A stretch of 45,216 nucleotides of DNA from Methylobacterium crusticola (GTDB taxonomy: Bacteria > Pseudomonadota > Alphaproteobacteria > Rhizobiales > Beijerinckiaceae). Location: NCBI RefSeq assembly GCF_003574465.1, contig NZ_QOWC01000045.1, positions 1 through 45,216 of the forward strand. Reading direction: 5' to 3'. This document shows, in pieces, positions 30,935-38,124 of this stretch. A program made the position numbers and the translations under genes. The notes below the pieces were generated by a model, which ran no database searches, was not told the DNA's origin, and worked only from the letters and a program-made list of their open reading frames with translations. Position 1 is the first letter of the stretch, and every line of letters starts with the position of its first letter.

Positions 30935-32134
30935 TCAGGTCTCCACCAGGCCCGCGCTGCTGCCCGAGGCCTCCGAGTCCGCCCGGCCGTGGGGCCGCGC
31001 CAGGTAGGCGTCCGAGCGCATCTCGATCAGGCGCGACACCGTGCGCTCGAACTCGAACGCCTCGCGGCCGAACTCCGCCGCGTAGAGGTCCTGGGGCTCG
31101 GCCGCCGCGGAGGCCAGGAGCTTGACGCCGGTGTCGTAGAGCGCGTCGATCAGGATGATGAAGCGCTTGGCCTCGTTGCGCTGCGCCAGCCCCATCACCG
31201 GGATGTTCTCCACGACGAGGGTGTGGAAGCGCTGGGCGAGGGCGAGGTAGTCGGCCGCGCCGAGGGGGCGGGCGCACAGGTCCGCGAAGGTGAAGCGCGC
31301 CACGCCCCCGGCGGCCTCCGGGATCGAGACGTCGTGGCCCTTGACCTGGAACGTCGTCGGGCGGCCCTCGGCCACGCCGGAGAGCGACCGGAAGGCCCGG
31401 GTCAGGGCCTCGGCCGCGGCCGCGTCCGCCGGCACGTGGTAGACCGGGCTGCCGCCGAGCTTCTCCAGGCGGAAATCCGTGCGCGCGTCGAGCCGCACCA
31501 CCGCGACCCGCTCGAGCAGCAGGCCGATGAAGGGCAGGAACAGCGCCCGGTTGAGGCCGCCCTCGTAGAGCCGGTCGGGCGCGACGTTCGAGGTCGCCAC
31601 CATCACGACGCCGTGCCCGAACAGGGCCGTGAACAGCCGCCCGAGGATCATCGCGTCGGCGATGTCCGTGACGGTGAACTCGTCGAAGCAGAGCAGGCGC
31701 GCCTCCGCGGCGAGCCCCTCCGCCACGGGGGCGATCGGGTCGTCGCCCTTGGCCGTGCCCTGCTTCACCGCCTGCCGGTGGCGGTGGATGCGGTCGTGCA
31801 CGTCGCCCATGAAGGCGTGGAAGTGGACCCGGCGCTTGGCGCCCGGCGCGGCCTCGTAGAACAGGTCCATCAGCATGGTCTTGCCGCGGCCGACGAGGCC
31901 CCAGACGTAGAGCCCGAGGGGGCCCGAAGCGGGCTCGGGCCGGCGGCCGAACAGGCGGCTCAAGGGGCCGGGCTTCGCCGGCGGCGCAACCGCGTCGAGG
32001 TCCCGGATCAGCCCGTCGAAGCGGGCGACGAGGTCGGCCTGGGCGGCGTCGCGCTCGATCGCGCCCGCCTCCACCAGGGCGTCGTAGCGGTGGGCGACCG
32101 GGCCGCGGGCGGCGGAAACGGGGCTGTGCGTCAC
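30935..32134 (-). CDS. zapE: Cell division protein ZapE (AFG1-like ATPase)
   Basis: 399 aa P-loop ATPase of the AAA-like AFG1 family. Walker A GLVGRGKT at 79-86, HFHAFMGDVHDRIH, Walker B CFDEF (Asp151, Glu152), then VATSNVAPDRLYEGGLNRAL, the sensor region, and the family-specific FADLCARPLGAADYLALAQR and RFIILIDALYD. ZapE associates with the division ring and helps constriction under stress; mitochondrial AFG1 works in respiratory-complex quality control. A dispersed repeat lies 12 bp upstream. The gene is usually found near central metabolism genes; here it heads the sox-nth series. Confidence 0.92.
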   Translation of the reverse strand: MTHSPVSAARGPVAHRYDALVEAGAIERDAAQADLVARFDGLIRDLDAVAPPAKPGPLSRLFGRRPEPASGPLGLYVWGLVGRGKTMLMDLFYEAAPGAKRRVHFHAFMGDVHDRIHRHRQAVKQGTAKGDDPIAPVAEGLAAEARLLCFDEFTVTDIADAMILGRLFTALFGHGVVMVATSNVAPDRLYEGGLNRALFLPFIGLLLERVAVVRLDARTDFRLEKLGGSPVYHVPADAAAAEALTRAFRSLSGVAEGRPTTFQVKGHDVSIPEAAGGVARFTFADLCARPLGAADYLALAQRFHTLVVENIPVMGLAQRNEAKRFIILIDALYDTGVKLLASAAAEPQDLYAAEFGREAFEFERTVSRLIEMRSDAYLARPHGRADSEASGSSAGLVET

Positions 32135-32145
32135 GGGCCCCCGCT

Positions 32146-32179
32146 TAGAGCATTTTTCCGCGAAGGGGAAACCGGTCCG
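32146..32179. repeat. Dispersed extragenic repeat, copy 2
   Basis: 34 bp from TAGAGC to GGAAACCGGTCCG, aligned without gaps to 9326-9359 (26 of 34 identical). It lies 12 bp before the zapE start; copy 1 lies 40 bp before pdxY, in the same orientation relative to the gene. Confidence 0.75.
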
Positions 32180-32420
32180 GCGGAGAAAGGCCGGCGCCGC
32201 GCCGAAGCCGTCCGGGCGGGAGGGCCCGCCGCGCGGGCAATGCGGTCATCTCGTGGCGGCGCCATGCGCCGGCGGCACGGCCGGCCCGCGGGCCCGCTCC
32301 GGAACGGCGGGGCGCTTTGCTGCATTGCACAATCCGGGTGCGCAACCTCAGATCGCACCGGGTCAGGAAGGAAGCGTCCGGGACGGCGAAGCCACCCCGC
32401 ATCCGGAGCACACGCGAACC

Positions 32421-32996
32421 ATGCCCCATCACGAACCGGCGGGAGCCACGATCCGGCGCCTGTGGCCGAGCGACCGCGCCGCGATCGAGACCCATTTCCG
32501 CTCCCTCGACCAGGACTCCCGCTTCAACCGCTTCATGGGCGCGGTGAGCGCGGCCGGGGCCGGGGCCTACGCGGCCCGCTCGCTCCAGGCCGAGGGCCTG
32601 GTCTTCGGCGCCTTCGTGGACGGCACCCTGCGGGGCGTCGGCGAGGTGCGCCCGACGGCGGCCGGCGGCCTCGGGAGCGACGCCGAGGCGGCCTTCACGG
32701 TCGAGCGCGACTTCCGCTGCCGCGGCCTCGGCACCGCGCTCGCCGGGCGCCTGTCGCACGCTTCCCGCAACGCCGGCGTGAAGCGGCTGCACGTGCGCTG
32801 CCTCTCCCACAACCACCCGATGCGCGGGCTCGCCCTCAAGCTCGGCGCGGACCTCGCCGTCTCGGGCCGGGAACTCCACGCCACCCTGGCGCTGGCGCCG
32901 CCGACCCTGTTCTCGCTCTGGAGCGAGGGGATGGAGAGCCTGCTCGACGTGGCGCTCGCGGCCCTCGCGCCGCGCCGGGCCGCCGCGCCGGCCTGA
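32421..32996 (+). CDS. GNAT family N-acetyltransferase
   Basis: 191 aa. ATIRRLWPSDRAAIETHFRS is the GNAT start; the acetyl-CoA motif A reads VERDFRCRGLGTALAGRLSH (the R-x-x-G-x-G/A pyrophosphate loop), and motif B is AGVKRLHVRCLSHNHPMRGLA. The C-terminal third (SLWSEGMESLLDVALAALAP) is less typical. Such proteins acetylate small molecules or protein lysines; the substrate is open. Some alphaproteobacterial homologues are fused or linked to protein acetylation. A TGCATTGCA palindrome lies about 90 bp upstream (32321-32329). Confidence 0.88.
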   Translation: MPHHEPAGATIRRLWPSDRAAIETHFRSLDQDSRFNRFMGAVSAAGAGAYAARSLQAEGLVFGAFVDGTLRGVGEVRPTAAGGLGSDAEAAFTVERDFRCRGLGTALAGRLSHASRNAGVKRLHVRCLSHNHPMRGLALKLGADLAVSGRELHATLALAPPTLFSLWSEGMESLLDVALAALAPRRAAAPA

Positions 32997-33075
32997 CCGG
33001 GCCGCCCGCCCGGACGGGGCCGGAAGATGGCGGACTGCCACGGTCCGGCCCTGCCCGCGCCGGAATCCTCCGCTC

Positions 33076-33108
33076 AAAGCCTCCGGGGACGAAAAGCCTT
33101 CGGGGGCG
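33076..33108 (+). repeat. Tandem 16-mer in the leader of the 33124 gene
   Basis: AAAGCCTCCGGGGACG (33076-33091) and AAAGCCTTCGGGGGCG (33093-33108) differ at two positions, period 17. Each can form a small C(UNCG)G loop (UCCG, UUCG). The second unit runs into the AGAGGAG ribosome-binding site. Confidence 0.6.
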
Positions 33109-33123
33109 AGAGGAGTGCTTCGG

Positions 33124-33339
33124 ATGCAGGCCAGCCAGACGACGCGCATCGGCGACGCCGGCCGCGACGCCGCCGCCGACCTCGAGCAGTCGGTCGCCGC
33201 CACCCTGCGCACCATCGCGGCGGTCCAGGCGGAGCGCGTCGCCCCGCCGGTGCGCTCGGCCCGGCTCACCCTCGCGACGCTCTACGGCGTGAGCCGCCTC
33301 CAGCGCCGCCTCGAGCGCGAGCGCGAGCTCCCGGGCTGA
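33124..33339 (+). CDS. Small hypothetical protein
   Basis: 71 aa, charged helix with no membrane span: MQASQTTRIGDAGRDAAADL, EQSVAATLRTIAAVQAERVA, then a basic C-terminal LYGVSRLQRRLERERELPG. The ATG at 33124 is preferred over the GTG at 33115 because AGAGGAG ends about 8 nt before it. I do not recognise a family. The neat ribosome-binding site and conserved-looking amphipathic helix support a real product. A tandem repeat leader precedes it. Confidence 0.5.
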   Translation: MQASQTTRIGDAGRDAAADLEQSVAATLRTIAAVQAERVAPPVRSARLTLATLYGVSRLQRRLERERELPG

Positions 33340-33463
33340 GGGCCGGGTCCGGACCCGCGCCCTGCGGGGAGAGCCGGCGACGGGCCGGCACGCCGGGATT
33401 CCTGCCGGCGCCGGGATCTTGCGGTCGCCCGGGCGCCCCGGGCCGCCGATGCGCCCCGGTCCC

Positions 33464-34498
33464 TCAGCCCCGCGCCAGCTCCCAGCCCCGCTCGGCGAGC
33501 GCGATGCCGAGCGCGCCCTTCTGGGCCGCCTCGTCGCTCGAGGCATTGCCGGCGACGGAGCGGGCGAGCACGCCCTCCAGGATCACCGCGAGGCGAAACA
33601 GCGCGAAGGCGACGTGGAAGGGCGTGATGCCGTCCGCCCGCCCGGTCCGCTCGCAGTAGCGCCGCACGTACTCGTCCTGGCTCGGGATGCCGAGGGCGGC
33701 GAGGTCCCGCCCGAGCATGCCCCGGTAGGCCCGCGGGTCGGTGTTGTAGGCGATGCAGTTGTAGCCGAGGTCGGCGAGCGGGTGGCCGAGCGTCGCCAGC
33801 TCCCAGTCGATGATGCCGATCACCCGCGGCTCGGTCTCGTGGAAGATCATGTTGTCGAGCCGGAAGTCGCCGTGGCAGATCCGGGTCTCGTCGCTGTCCG
33901 GCACGTGGGCGGGCAGCCACTCCGCGAGGCGGTCGATGGCCCGGTTCTCGCGGGTCTTCGAGGCCGCCCACTGCTTCGACCAGCGCTCGGTCTGGCGCCG
34001 GAAGTAGTTGCCGGCCCGGCCGAAATCCGCGAGGCCGATCGCCCCCGGATCGACCCGGTGGAGGCGGGCCAGGGCCTCGTTCATGCCGTAGTAGATCGGC
34101 GCCCGCTCCTCGCGCGCCAGCTCCGGCAGGGCCGGGTCCCAGAACACGCGGCCGTGCAGCCGCTCCATCAGGTAGAACGGCGTGCCGACGACGCCCGGGT
34201 CGGCGCAGTACGCCACGGCCCGGGGCACCGGCACGTCCGTGCGGGCGAGCGCCTGCAGCACCCGGAACTCGCGGTCGACCGCGTGGGCGGAGGGCAGGAG
34301 CTTGCCGGGGGGCTGCTTGCGCAGCACGTACTCGCCCGTCTCCCCCACCACCAGGAAGGTCGGGTTCGACTGACCGCCCCGCATCTGGCGCAGCTCGCGC
34401 ATGGCGCCGAGGCCCTGCTCCGCCAGGAAGCCCTCCAGCGCCTCGGTGGGGAAGCGATGCGCCTCGCGCACCGGGATGGTCTCGGGCAGGTCAGACAT
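33464..34498 (-). CDS. ACAD10-like phosphotransferase (APH fold)
   Basis: 344 aa kinase-like fold. RQMRGGQSNPTFLVVGETGE with VLRKQPPGKLLPSAHAVDRE gives the nucleotide loop and lysine; catalytic loop ICHGDFRLDNMIFH with Asp211 and Asn216; metal Asp231 in IIDWELATLGHPLADLGYNC. These features, together with YRGMLGR, match the phosphotransferases found near acyl-CoA dehydrogenases (the kinase half of human ACAD10/ACAD11, which phosphorylates 4-hydroxy acyl-CoAs). No acyl-CoA dehydrogenase gene is adjacent here. The ATG is MSDLPETIPV. Cytoplasmic. Confidence 0.88.
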   Translation of the reverse strand: MSDLPETIPVREAHRFPTEALEGFLAEQGLGAMRELRQMRGGQSNPTFLVVGETGEYVLRKQPPGKLLPSAHAVDREFRVLQALARTDVPVPRAVAYCADPGVVGTPFYLMERLHGRVFWDPALPELAREERAPIYYGMNEALARLHRVDPGAIGLADFGRAGNYFRRQTERWSKQWAASKTRENRAIDRLAEWLPAHVPDSDETRICHGDFRLDNMIFHETEPRVIGIIDWELATLGHPLADLGYNCIAYNTDPRAYRGMLGRDLAALGIPSQDEYVRRYCERTGRADGITPFHVAFALFRLAVILEGVLARSVAGNASSDEAAQKGALGIALAERGWELARG

Positions 34499-34647
34499 TC
34501 AGGGACCGTCGCGTCGGGCTCATGGAGGGCAGGACCATGCCCCGGGACCATGCCCCAAGCGGGAGCGCCGGTCATTCGTGCAGCGCAGCAATTCGCCGCT
34601 CCCCCGCGAGGGCGCGCATGACCCGGTCCGGGACGTGCGCGCCCGGC

Positions 34648-34680
34648 GCCGCACCCGCTCGCGCCGCGAGCGGGTGCGGC
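34648..34680. terminator. 15-bp perfect hairpin
   Basis: GCCGCACCCGCTCGC (34648-34662), loop GCC, GCGAGCGGGTGCGGC (34666-34680). It is about 65 nt beyond the stop of the membrane-protein gene at 34745 and would end the lectin-like unit. No U-run follows on the minus strand. Confidence 0.5.
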
Positions 34681-34744
34681 TCTCAGCCCCGGTTCCGGGG
34701 CGCTCGCGCGCGCCGAAACTGGCGTCCCATCGGCGCGGAGCGCC

Positions 34745-35107
34745 CTAGCAAGGCGCCGTCGAGGGGATCCAGTAAGGCTGGAGTGGGGAGATCCAGGTCG
34801 TGAGATTGACCCCGCAGCCCTTGTCCTTCTCCTTCATGAAGTAGAGTTCCGCCGCGAGCCAGGCCGCGAAGATCGCCAGCCCGGCCGCGGCCGCGATCGC
34901 GAGCGGCCCCACCGCCATCCCGGGATTGACGATGTACGCGGCGAGTGCCGCGCAGGCCTTGGCGACATTCTTCGCCGCGCCGAGCTGGACCATGACCCGG
35001 TGCGGAACATGGACCGTGTAGCGCGGGACGAAGCCGAAGGTCGTGTCCGCCTTGAACGTCACGCCGGTGAAATCCAGATCCTCTTCCGCTGCCGCTCGTT
35101 CAGTCAT
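34745..35107 (-). CDS. Small membrane protein downstream of the beta-trefoil gene
   Basis: 120 aa. N-terminal soluble part (LDFTGVTFKADTTFGFVPRY, TVHVPHRVMVQLGAAKNVAK), one or two close hydrophobic stretches in about 52-90 (ACAALAAYIV, then AIAAAAGLAIFAAWLAAELY), and a Cys-containing tail (KGCGVNLTTWISPLQPYWIP, ending C). ATG chosen with GGAG 9 nt upstream; a TTG 27 bp earlier is the alternative. I do not recognise a family. The soluble-amphipathic-hydrophobic layout is compatible with a pore-former, a receptor or an anchor for the protein encoded just upstream. Base composition is lower in GC than neighbours. Confidence 0.68.
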   Translation of the reverse strand: MTERAAAEEDLDFTGVTFKADTTFGFVPRYTVHVPHRVMVQLGAAKNVAKACAALAAYIVNPGMAVGPLAIAAAAGLAIFAAWLAAELYFMKEKDKGCGVNLTTWISPLQPYWIPSTAPC

Positions 35108-35205
35108 GGGATGGAACTCCGATCGAAGATGCAAGCATGGTATGTCCAGTTCCGTGAGGTGGTGGGGTGATCACGCGCGGCGCTGGTGCGCCGGGACGGT
35201 TCGGG

Positions 35206-35625
35206 TCATTCGGTGATCAGCGTCGTGACCTTGAACTGGCAGTACGGATCGATCTTCTGCTTGGCGGCCTCGATCGGGTTGCGGTCGCCGCGGTCGATCC
35301 GGCTGAGATACAGGCCGTTGGCGGCGCGCAGGGCGACGACGCCCGGTGAGATGTTCTCGACCGTGAACACGCTCGCTCCTTCGATATTGGGATGCTGTAT
35401 CTCGATTGTTTGCGTGCTGCCTCGGTTGATCCAGCCCAGGTAGCGGCCGGTATCGCCTTGCAGCGCGATCTGATTGGTGCCCAATGAATGTACGGTGAAG
35501 CTGTTGAACCGGTTGATTTCCGGATGGGCTGACTCGAGCGGATTGGTATCGCCCCGATTGACTCGACCGAGATAAAGTCCCTTATCGCCCTGCAGCACGA
35601 TTTTGATCTGTGGGAGCTGTGCCAT
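35206..35625 (-). CDS. Three-repeat beta-trefoil-like (lectin/fascin-type) protein
   Basis: 139 aa made of three about 45-residue repeats: residues 7-49 (LQGDKGLYLGRVNRGDTNPL), 52-93 (LQGDTGRYLGWINRGSTQTI) and 96-137 (LRAANGLYLSRIDRGDRNPI), each ending in F(T/K)V. The G-YL-(S/G)-x-(I/V) pattern at each repeat is that of beta-trefoil proteins such as fascins and agglutinins. No signal peptide, one cysteine (129). Probably binds a sugar or other ligand. GC near 50-60% in this gene, far below the flanks. It is the first gene of a two-gene unit with the small membrane protein 98 bp downstream, behind a TTGACA promoter. Confidence 0.75.
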   Translation of the reverse strand: MAQLPQIKIVLQGDKGLYLGRVNRGDTNPLESAHPEINRFNSFTVHSLGTNQIALQGDTGRYLGWINRGSTQTIEIQHPNIEGASVFTVENISPGVVALRAANGLYLSRIDRGDRNPIEAAKQKIDPYCQFKVTTLITE

Positions 35626-35662
35626 GACTGTCTATCGTCTCCGTGATTTGCTCAAGGATGGA

Positions 35663-35690
35663 TCTCTATCGCCACTGGAAGTTATGTCAA
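35663..35690 (-). promoter_or_regulatory. Promoter of the beta-trefoil unit
   Basis: Minus-strand TTGACA (35690-35685), 16-bp spacer, TAGAGA (35668-35663). The -35 is a perfect consensus, the -10 is weak (3 of 6). The start codon is about 38 bp downstream of the -10. A GTGAT...ATCAC dyad extended by TAAG/CTTA lies upstream at 35717-35741. Confidence 0.5.
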
Positions 35691-35931
35691 CATGGCACTC
35701 CGTTGGGTAAGTAGAGTAAGTGATTGAGATATCACCGCTTAGTGAAAGCGACTTGTTTTGGAAAATTGATTTCGATCGCGACCGCGACCGCGACCGCAGT
35801 CCCGGATCGGTCGGGCGCGCGGCGCCGGGCCGCCCCGCCCGACGGCGTCGCCGCGGGGCATCCACGGGCATCGCCATCAAGAGGCACGGGCCGCGCTTCA
35901 ACCGGCGCGCCGCCTGCTCTAAAGTGCCCGC
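35691..35931. other. AT-rich upstream region with hexamer repeat
   Basis: No gene seen. It contains the GTGAT-6-ATCAC inverted repeat (35720-35735), AT-rich sequence up to about 35775, then 3.5 copies of CGCGAC (35777-35797) that mark the sharp return to high GC, followed by the leader of the IalB-like gene. The composition step suggests an insertion boundary. Confidence 0.5.
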
Positions 35932-36546
35932 ATGATGCGCGCATTCCTCCCCACCCTCGCCTGCCTGTCCGTCCTCGTCGTCCCGGCCGCGGCCCGGCCG
36001 AAGCCCCGGGCGGAGGCCGCGCCCGCGAGCCTCCAGGCGAGCCCCGTCGGCACCTTCGGCGAGTGGAACGTCTTCGCCGCCGGCGAGGGCAAGGGCCGGA
36101 TCTGCTACGCCATCAGCCAGCCCCAGGCCCGGCTGCCCAAGACCCTCAAGCGCGACCCCGCCTACCTGTTCGTGACCGTGCGCAAGGGCGAGAAGGCCGG
36201 CAACGAGGTCGCCCTCATGCTGGGCTTCGCCCCCAGGCCCGGCAGCGCCCAGGCCGGCGCGCCCACCGCCACGGCGGCGGCCAACGGCGCCGTGCCGGCC
36301 GCCCCGGTCTCGGCGGCGAACGACCCGACGCTGTCGATCGGCCCGGCCCGCTACGCCCTCGTGGTGAAGGGCAGCAACGCCTGGGTCCAGAACCCGGCCG
36401 ACGAGGGCCGGGTGGTCGCCGAGATGAGCCGGGGCAAGAAGGTCGTCGTCAAGGCGGTGTCCCAGCGCGGCAACGCCTCGACCGACGAGTACGGGCTCGA
36501 GGGCTTCGGCGAGGCGCTGAAGCGCACCCGCGAGGAGTGCAAGTAG
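35932..36546 (+). CDS. IalB-like exported protein
   Basis: 204 aa. Signal peptide [20 protein letters not shown] with cleavage near ARP. The mature protein has [47 protein letters not shown] and the late [20 protein letters not shown], matching the invasion-associated locus B (IalB) family; a Thr/Ala-rich linker (about 100-130) interrupts it. IalB in Bartonella aids red-cell entry, but homologues in free-living alphaproteobacteria have no known role. One late Cys pairs potentially with the CYAI cysteine. Start is the first of two adjacent ATGs. Confidence 0.82.
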   Translation: MMRAFLPTLACLSVLVVPAAARPKPRAEAAPASLQASPVGTFGEWNVFAAGEGKGRICYAISQPQARLPKTLKRDPAYLFVTVRKGEKAGNEVALMLGFAPRPGSAQAGAPTATAAANGAVPAAPVSAANDPTLSIGPARYALVVKGSNAWVQNPADEGRVVAEMSRGKKVVVKAVSQRGNASTDEYGLEGFGEALKRTREECK

Positions 36547-36574
36547 GCCCACGGGCGCCAGGAGGCCCGTGGGC
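36547..36574 (+). terminator. 10-bp hairpin after the IalB-like gene
   Basis: GCCCACGGGC (36547-36556) and GCCCGTGGGC (36565-36574), 8-nt loop, starting one base past the TAG. No U-run; AGGAGGCCCG is repeated just after. Confidence 0.45.
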
Positions 36575-36713
36575 GCGAGGAGGCCCGCGGGAGGGCGGGC
36601 CGCGGCGGCCGCCCCCGGAGCCGGGGAGCATTGCGGCGGCGGCGGTCGCGTTCCGGCGCGAAACTCCCTATATGCCTCGAGATATCCGCACACCCTCAGG
36701 GCACAGGCACAGC

Positions 36714-38015
36714 ATGGCGACGGGGTCGATCGACACCGCCCGGCGCGGGGACCGCGTCATCCCGGCTCCCCTCGACGCGATCGAGAAGACGCCCGAGGTG
36801 CGCCCCGAGGCGCTCGCGCCCGCGGGCCCGGCCTCCCTGGTCGGCCTGACCCGGGCCGCCCTGAAGGCGCGGCTCGCCGGGATGGGCGTGCCGGAGCGCG
36901 AGCAGCGCATGCGCGCCGGCCAGCTCTGGCACTGGATCAACGTCCGGGGCGCGGGCGCCTTCGACGAGATGACCAACGTGGGCAAGGCCCTGAAGGCGCA
37001 GCTCGCCGAGACCTTCACGCTCGACCGCCCCGAGGTGGTGAGCGAGCAGGTTTCCCGCGACGGGACCCGCAAGTGGCTGCTGCGGATGCCGCCGACCGGC
37101 CCGCACGACCACAACCGCGGCGCCGAGATCGAGTGCGTCTACATCCCGGCCAACGACCGGGGCACGCTCTGCGTCTCGAGCCAGGTCGGCTGCACGCTGA
37201 CGTGCTCGTTCTGCCACACGGGCACGCAGCGGCTCGTGCGCAACCTCTCGGCCGCCGAGATCGTCGCGCAGCTCGTCGTCGCCCGCGACCGCCTCGGCGA
37301 CTGGCCCGGGCGCACGCCGCCCAAGGGCGCCTTCGTGCCGGTGGACGGCTCGCGCTTCGTCTCCAACATCGTCTTCATGGGCATGGGCGAGCCGCTCTAC
37401 AACGTCGAGAACGTGATCGACGCCGTGGGGGTGATGAGCGACAACGAGGGCCTCGGGCTCTCGCGCCGGCGCATCACGGTCTCGACCTCCGGGGTGGTGC
37501 CGCGCTTCGAGCGCCTCGGCCTCGAGGCGAACGCCATGCTGGCGATCTCCCTGCACGCCGTGCGCGACGACCTGCGGGACGAGCTGGTGCCGCTCAACCG
37601 CAAGTACCCGATCCGGGACCTGCTCCAGGCCTGCCGCACCTATCCGGGCGTCTCGAACGCCCGGCGCATCACCTTCGAGTACGTGATGCTGAAGGGCGTC
37701 AACGACGCGGACGCGGACGCGCGCGAGCTGGTGCGCCTGCTCAAGGGCATCCCGGCCAAGATCAACCTGATCCCGTTCAATCCCTGGCCGGGCTCGCGCT
37801 ACGCCTGCTCGGACTGGGAGCGGATCGAGCGCTTCTCCGAGATCGTGTTCAACGCCGGCTACGCCTCGCCGGTGCGCACGCCGCGGGGCCGCGACATCCT
37901 GGCGGCCTGCGGCCAGCTCAAGAGCGAGACCGAGAAGCTGCGGGCCCGCGCCCGGCTGATGCTGGAGGACGGCATCGGCGCCGAGGGCGTCTACGGCGCG
38001 CGCGACGACGCGTGA
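36714..38015 (+). CDS. rlmN: 23S rRNA/tRNA adenine-C2 methyltransferase RlmN
   Basis: 433 aa radical-SAM enzyme methylating A2503 of 23S rRNA and A37 of some tRNAs. Cluster cysteines C160-x3-C164-x2-C167 ([13 protein letters not shown]), [33 protein letters not shown], and the methyl-carrying Cys399 in ILAACGQLK. The N-terminal extension (about 45 residues) is longer than in E. coli, as usual in this group. The ATG at MATGSIDT is used; an upstream in-frame ATG (36672) is less likely. Single gene between ialB-like and the mutase. Confidence 0.95.
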   Translation: MATGSIDTARRGDRVIPAPLDAIEKTPEVRPEALAPAGPASLVGLTRAALKARLAGMGVPEREQRMRAGQLWHWINVRGAGAFDEMTNVGKALKAQLAETFTLDRPEVVSEQVSRDGTRKWLLRMPPTGPHDHNRGAEIECVYIPANDRGTLCVSSQVGCTLTCSFCHTGTQRLVRNLSAAEIVAQLVVARDRLGDWPGRTPPKGAFVPVDGSRFVSNIVFMGMGEPLYNVENVIDAVGVMSDNEGLGLSRRRITVSTSGVVPRFERLGLEANAMLAISLHAVRDDLRDELVPLNRKYPIRDLLQACRTYPGVSNARRITFEYVMLKGVNDADADARELVRLLKGIPAKINLIPFNPWPGSRYACSDWERIERFSEIVFNAGYASPVRTPRGRDILAACGQLKSETEKLRARARLMLEDGIGAEGVYGARDDA

Positions 38016-38057
38016 GGGGAGCGCCGGCGCGCGCGCCGCCGTCCGGCCGTCCGCCCA

Positions 38058-38086
38058 TTGGCCCTGCGGGCTCGCGCGCCTATAAG
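38058..38086 (+). promoter_or_regulatory. Promoter of methylmalonyl-CoA mutase
   Basis: TTGGCC (38058-38063), 17-bp spacer, TATAAG (38081-38086). The -10 has 5 of 6 and the -35 4 of 6 consensus bases; the start codon is 39 bp further. The rlmN stop is 43 bp upstream, so the mutase has its own promoter. Confidence 0.65.
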
Positions 38087-38124
38087 CGTCCGGGAGACGC
38101 GCCACCAACGAGAGCCGCAGGCCG

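Noticed and set aside
34745..35107. Circular bacteriocin precursor
   Set aside because: The hydrophobic, helical centre is reminiscent, but the long soluble N-terminus, the charged MKEKDKG segment and Cys-rich tail do not fit, and no processing or immunity genes are present.
36672..36713. RlmN start at the upstream ATG (MPRDIRTPS...)
   Set aside because: That ATG lies in a CTATATG sequence more like promoter DNA, and the inner start MATGSIDT gives the N-terminus expected in this group.
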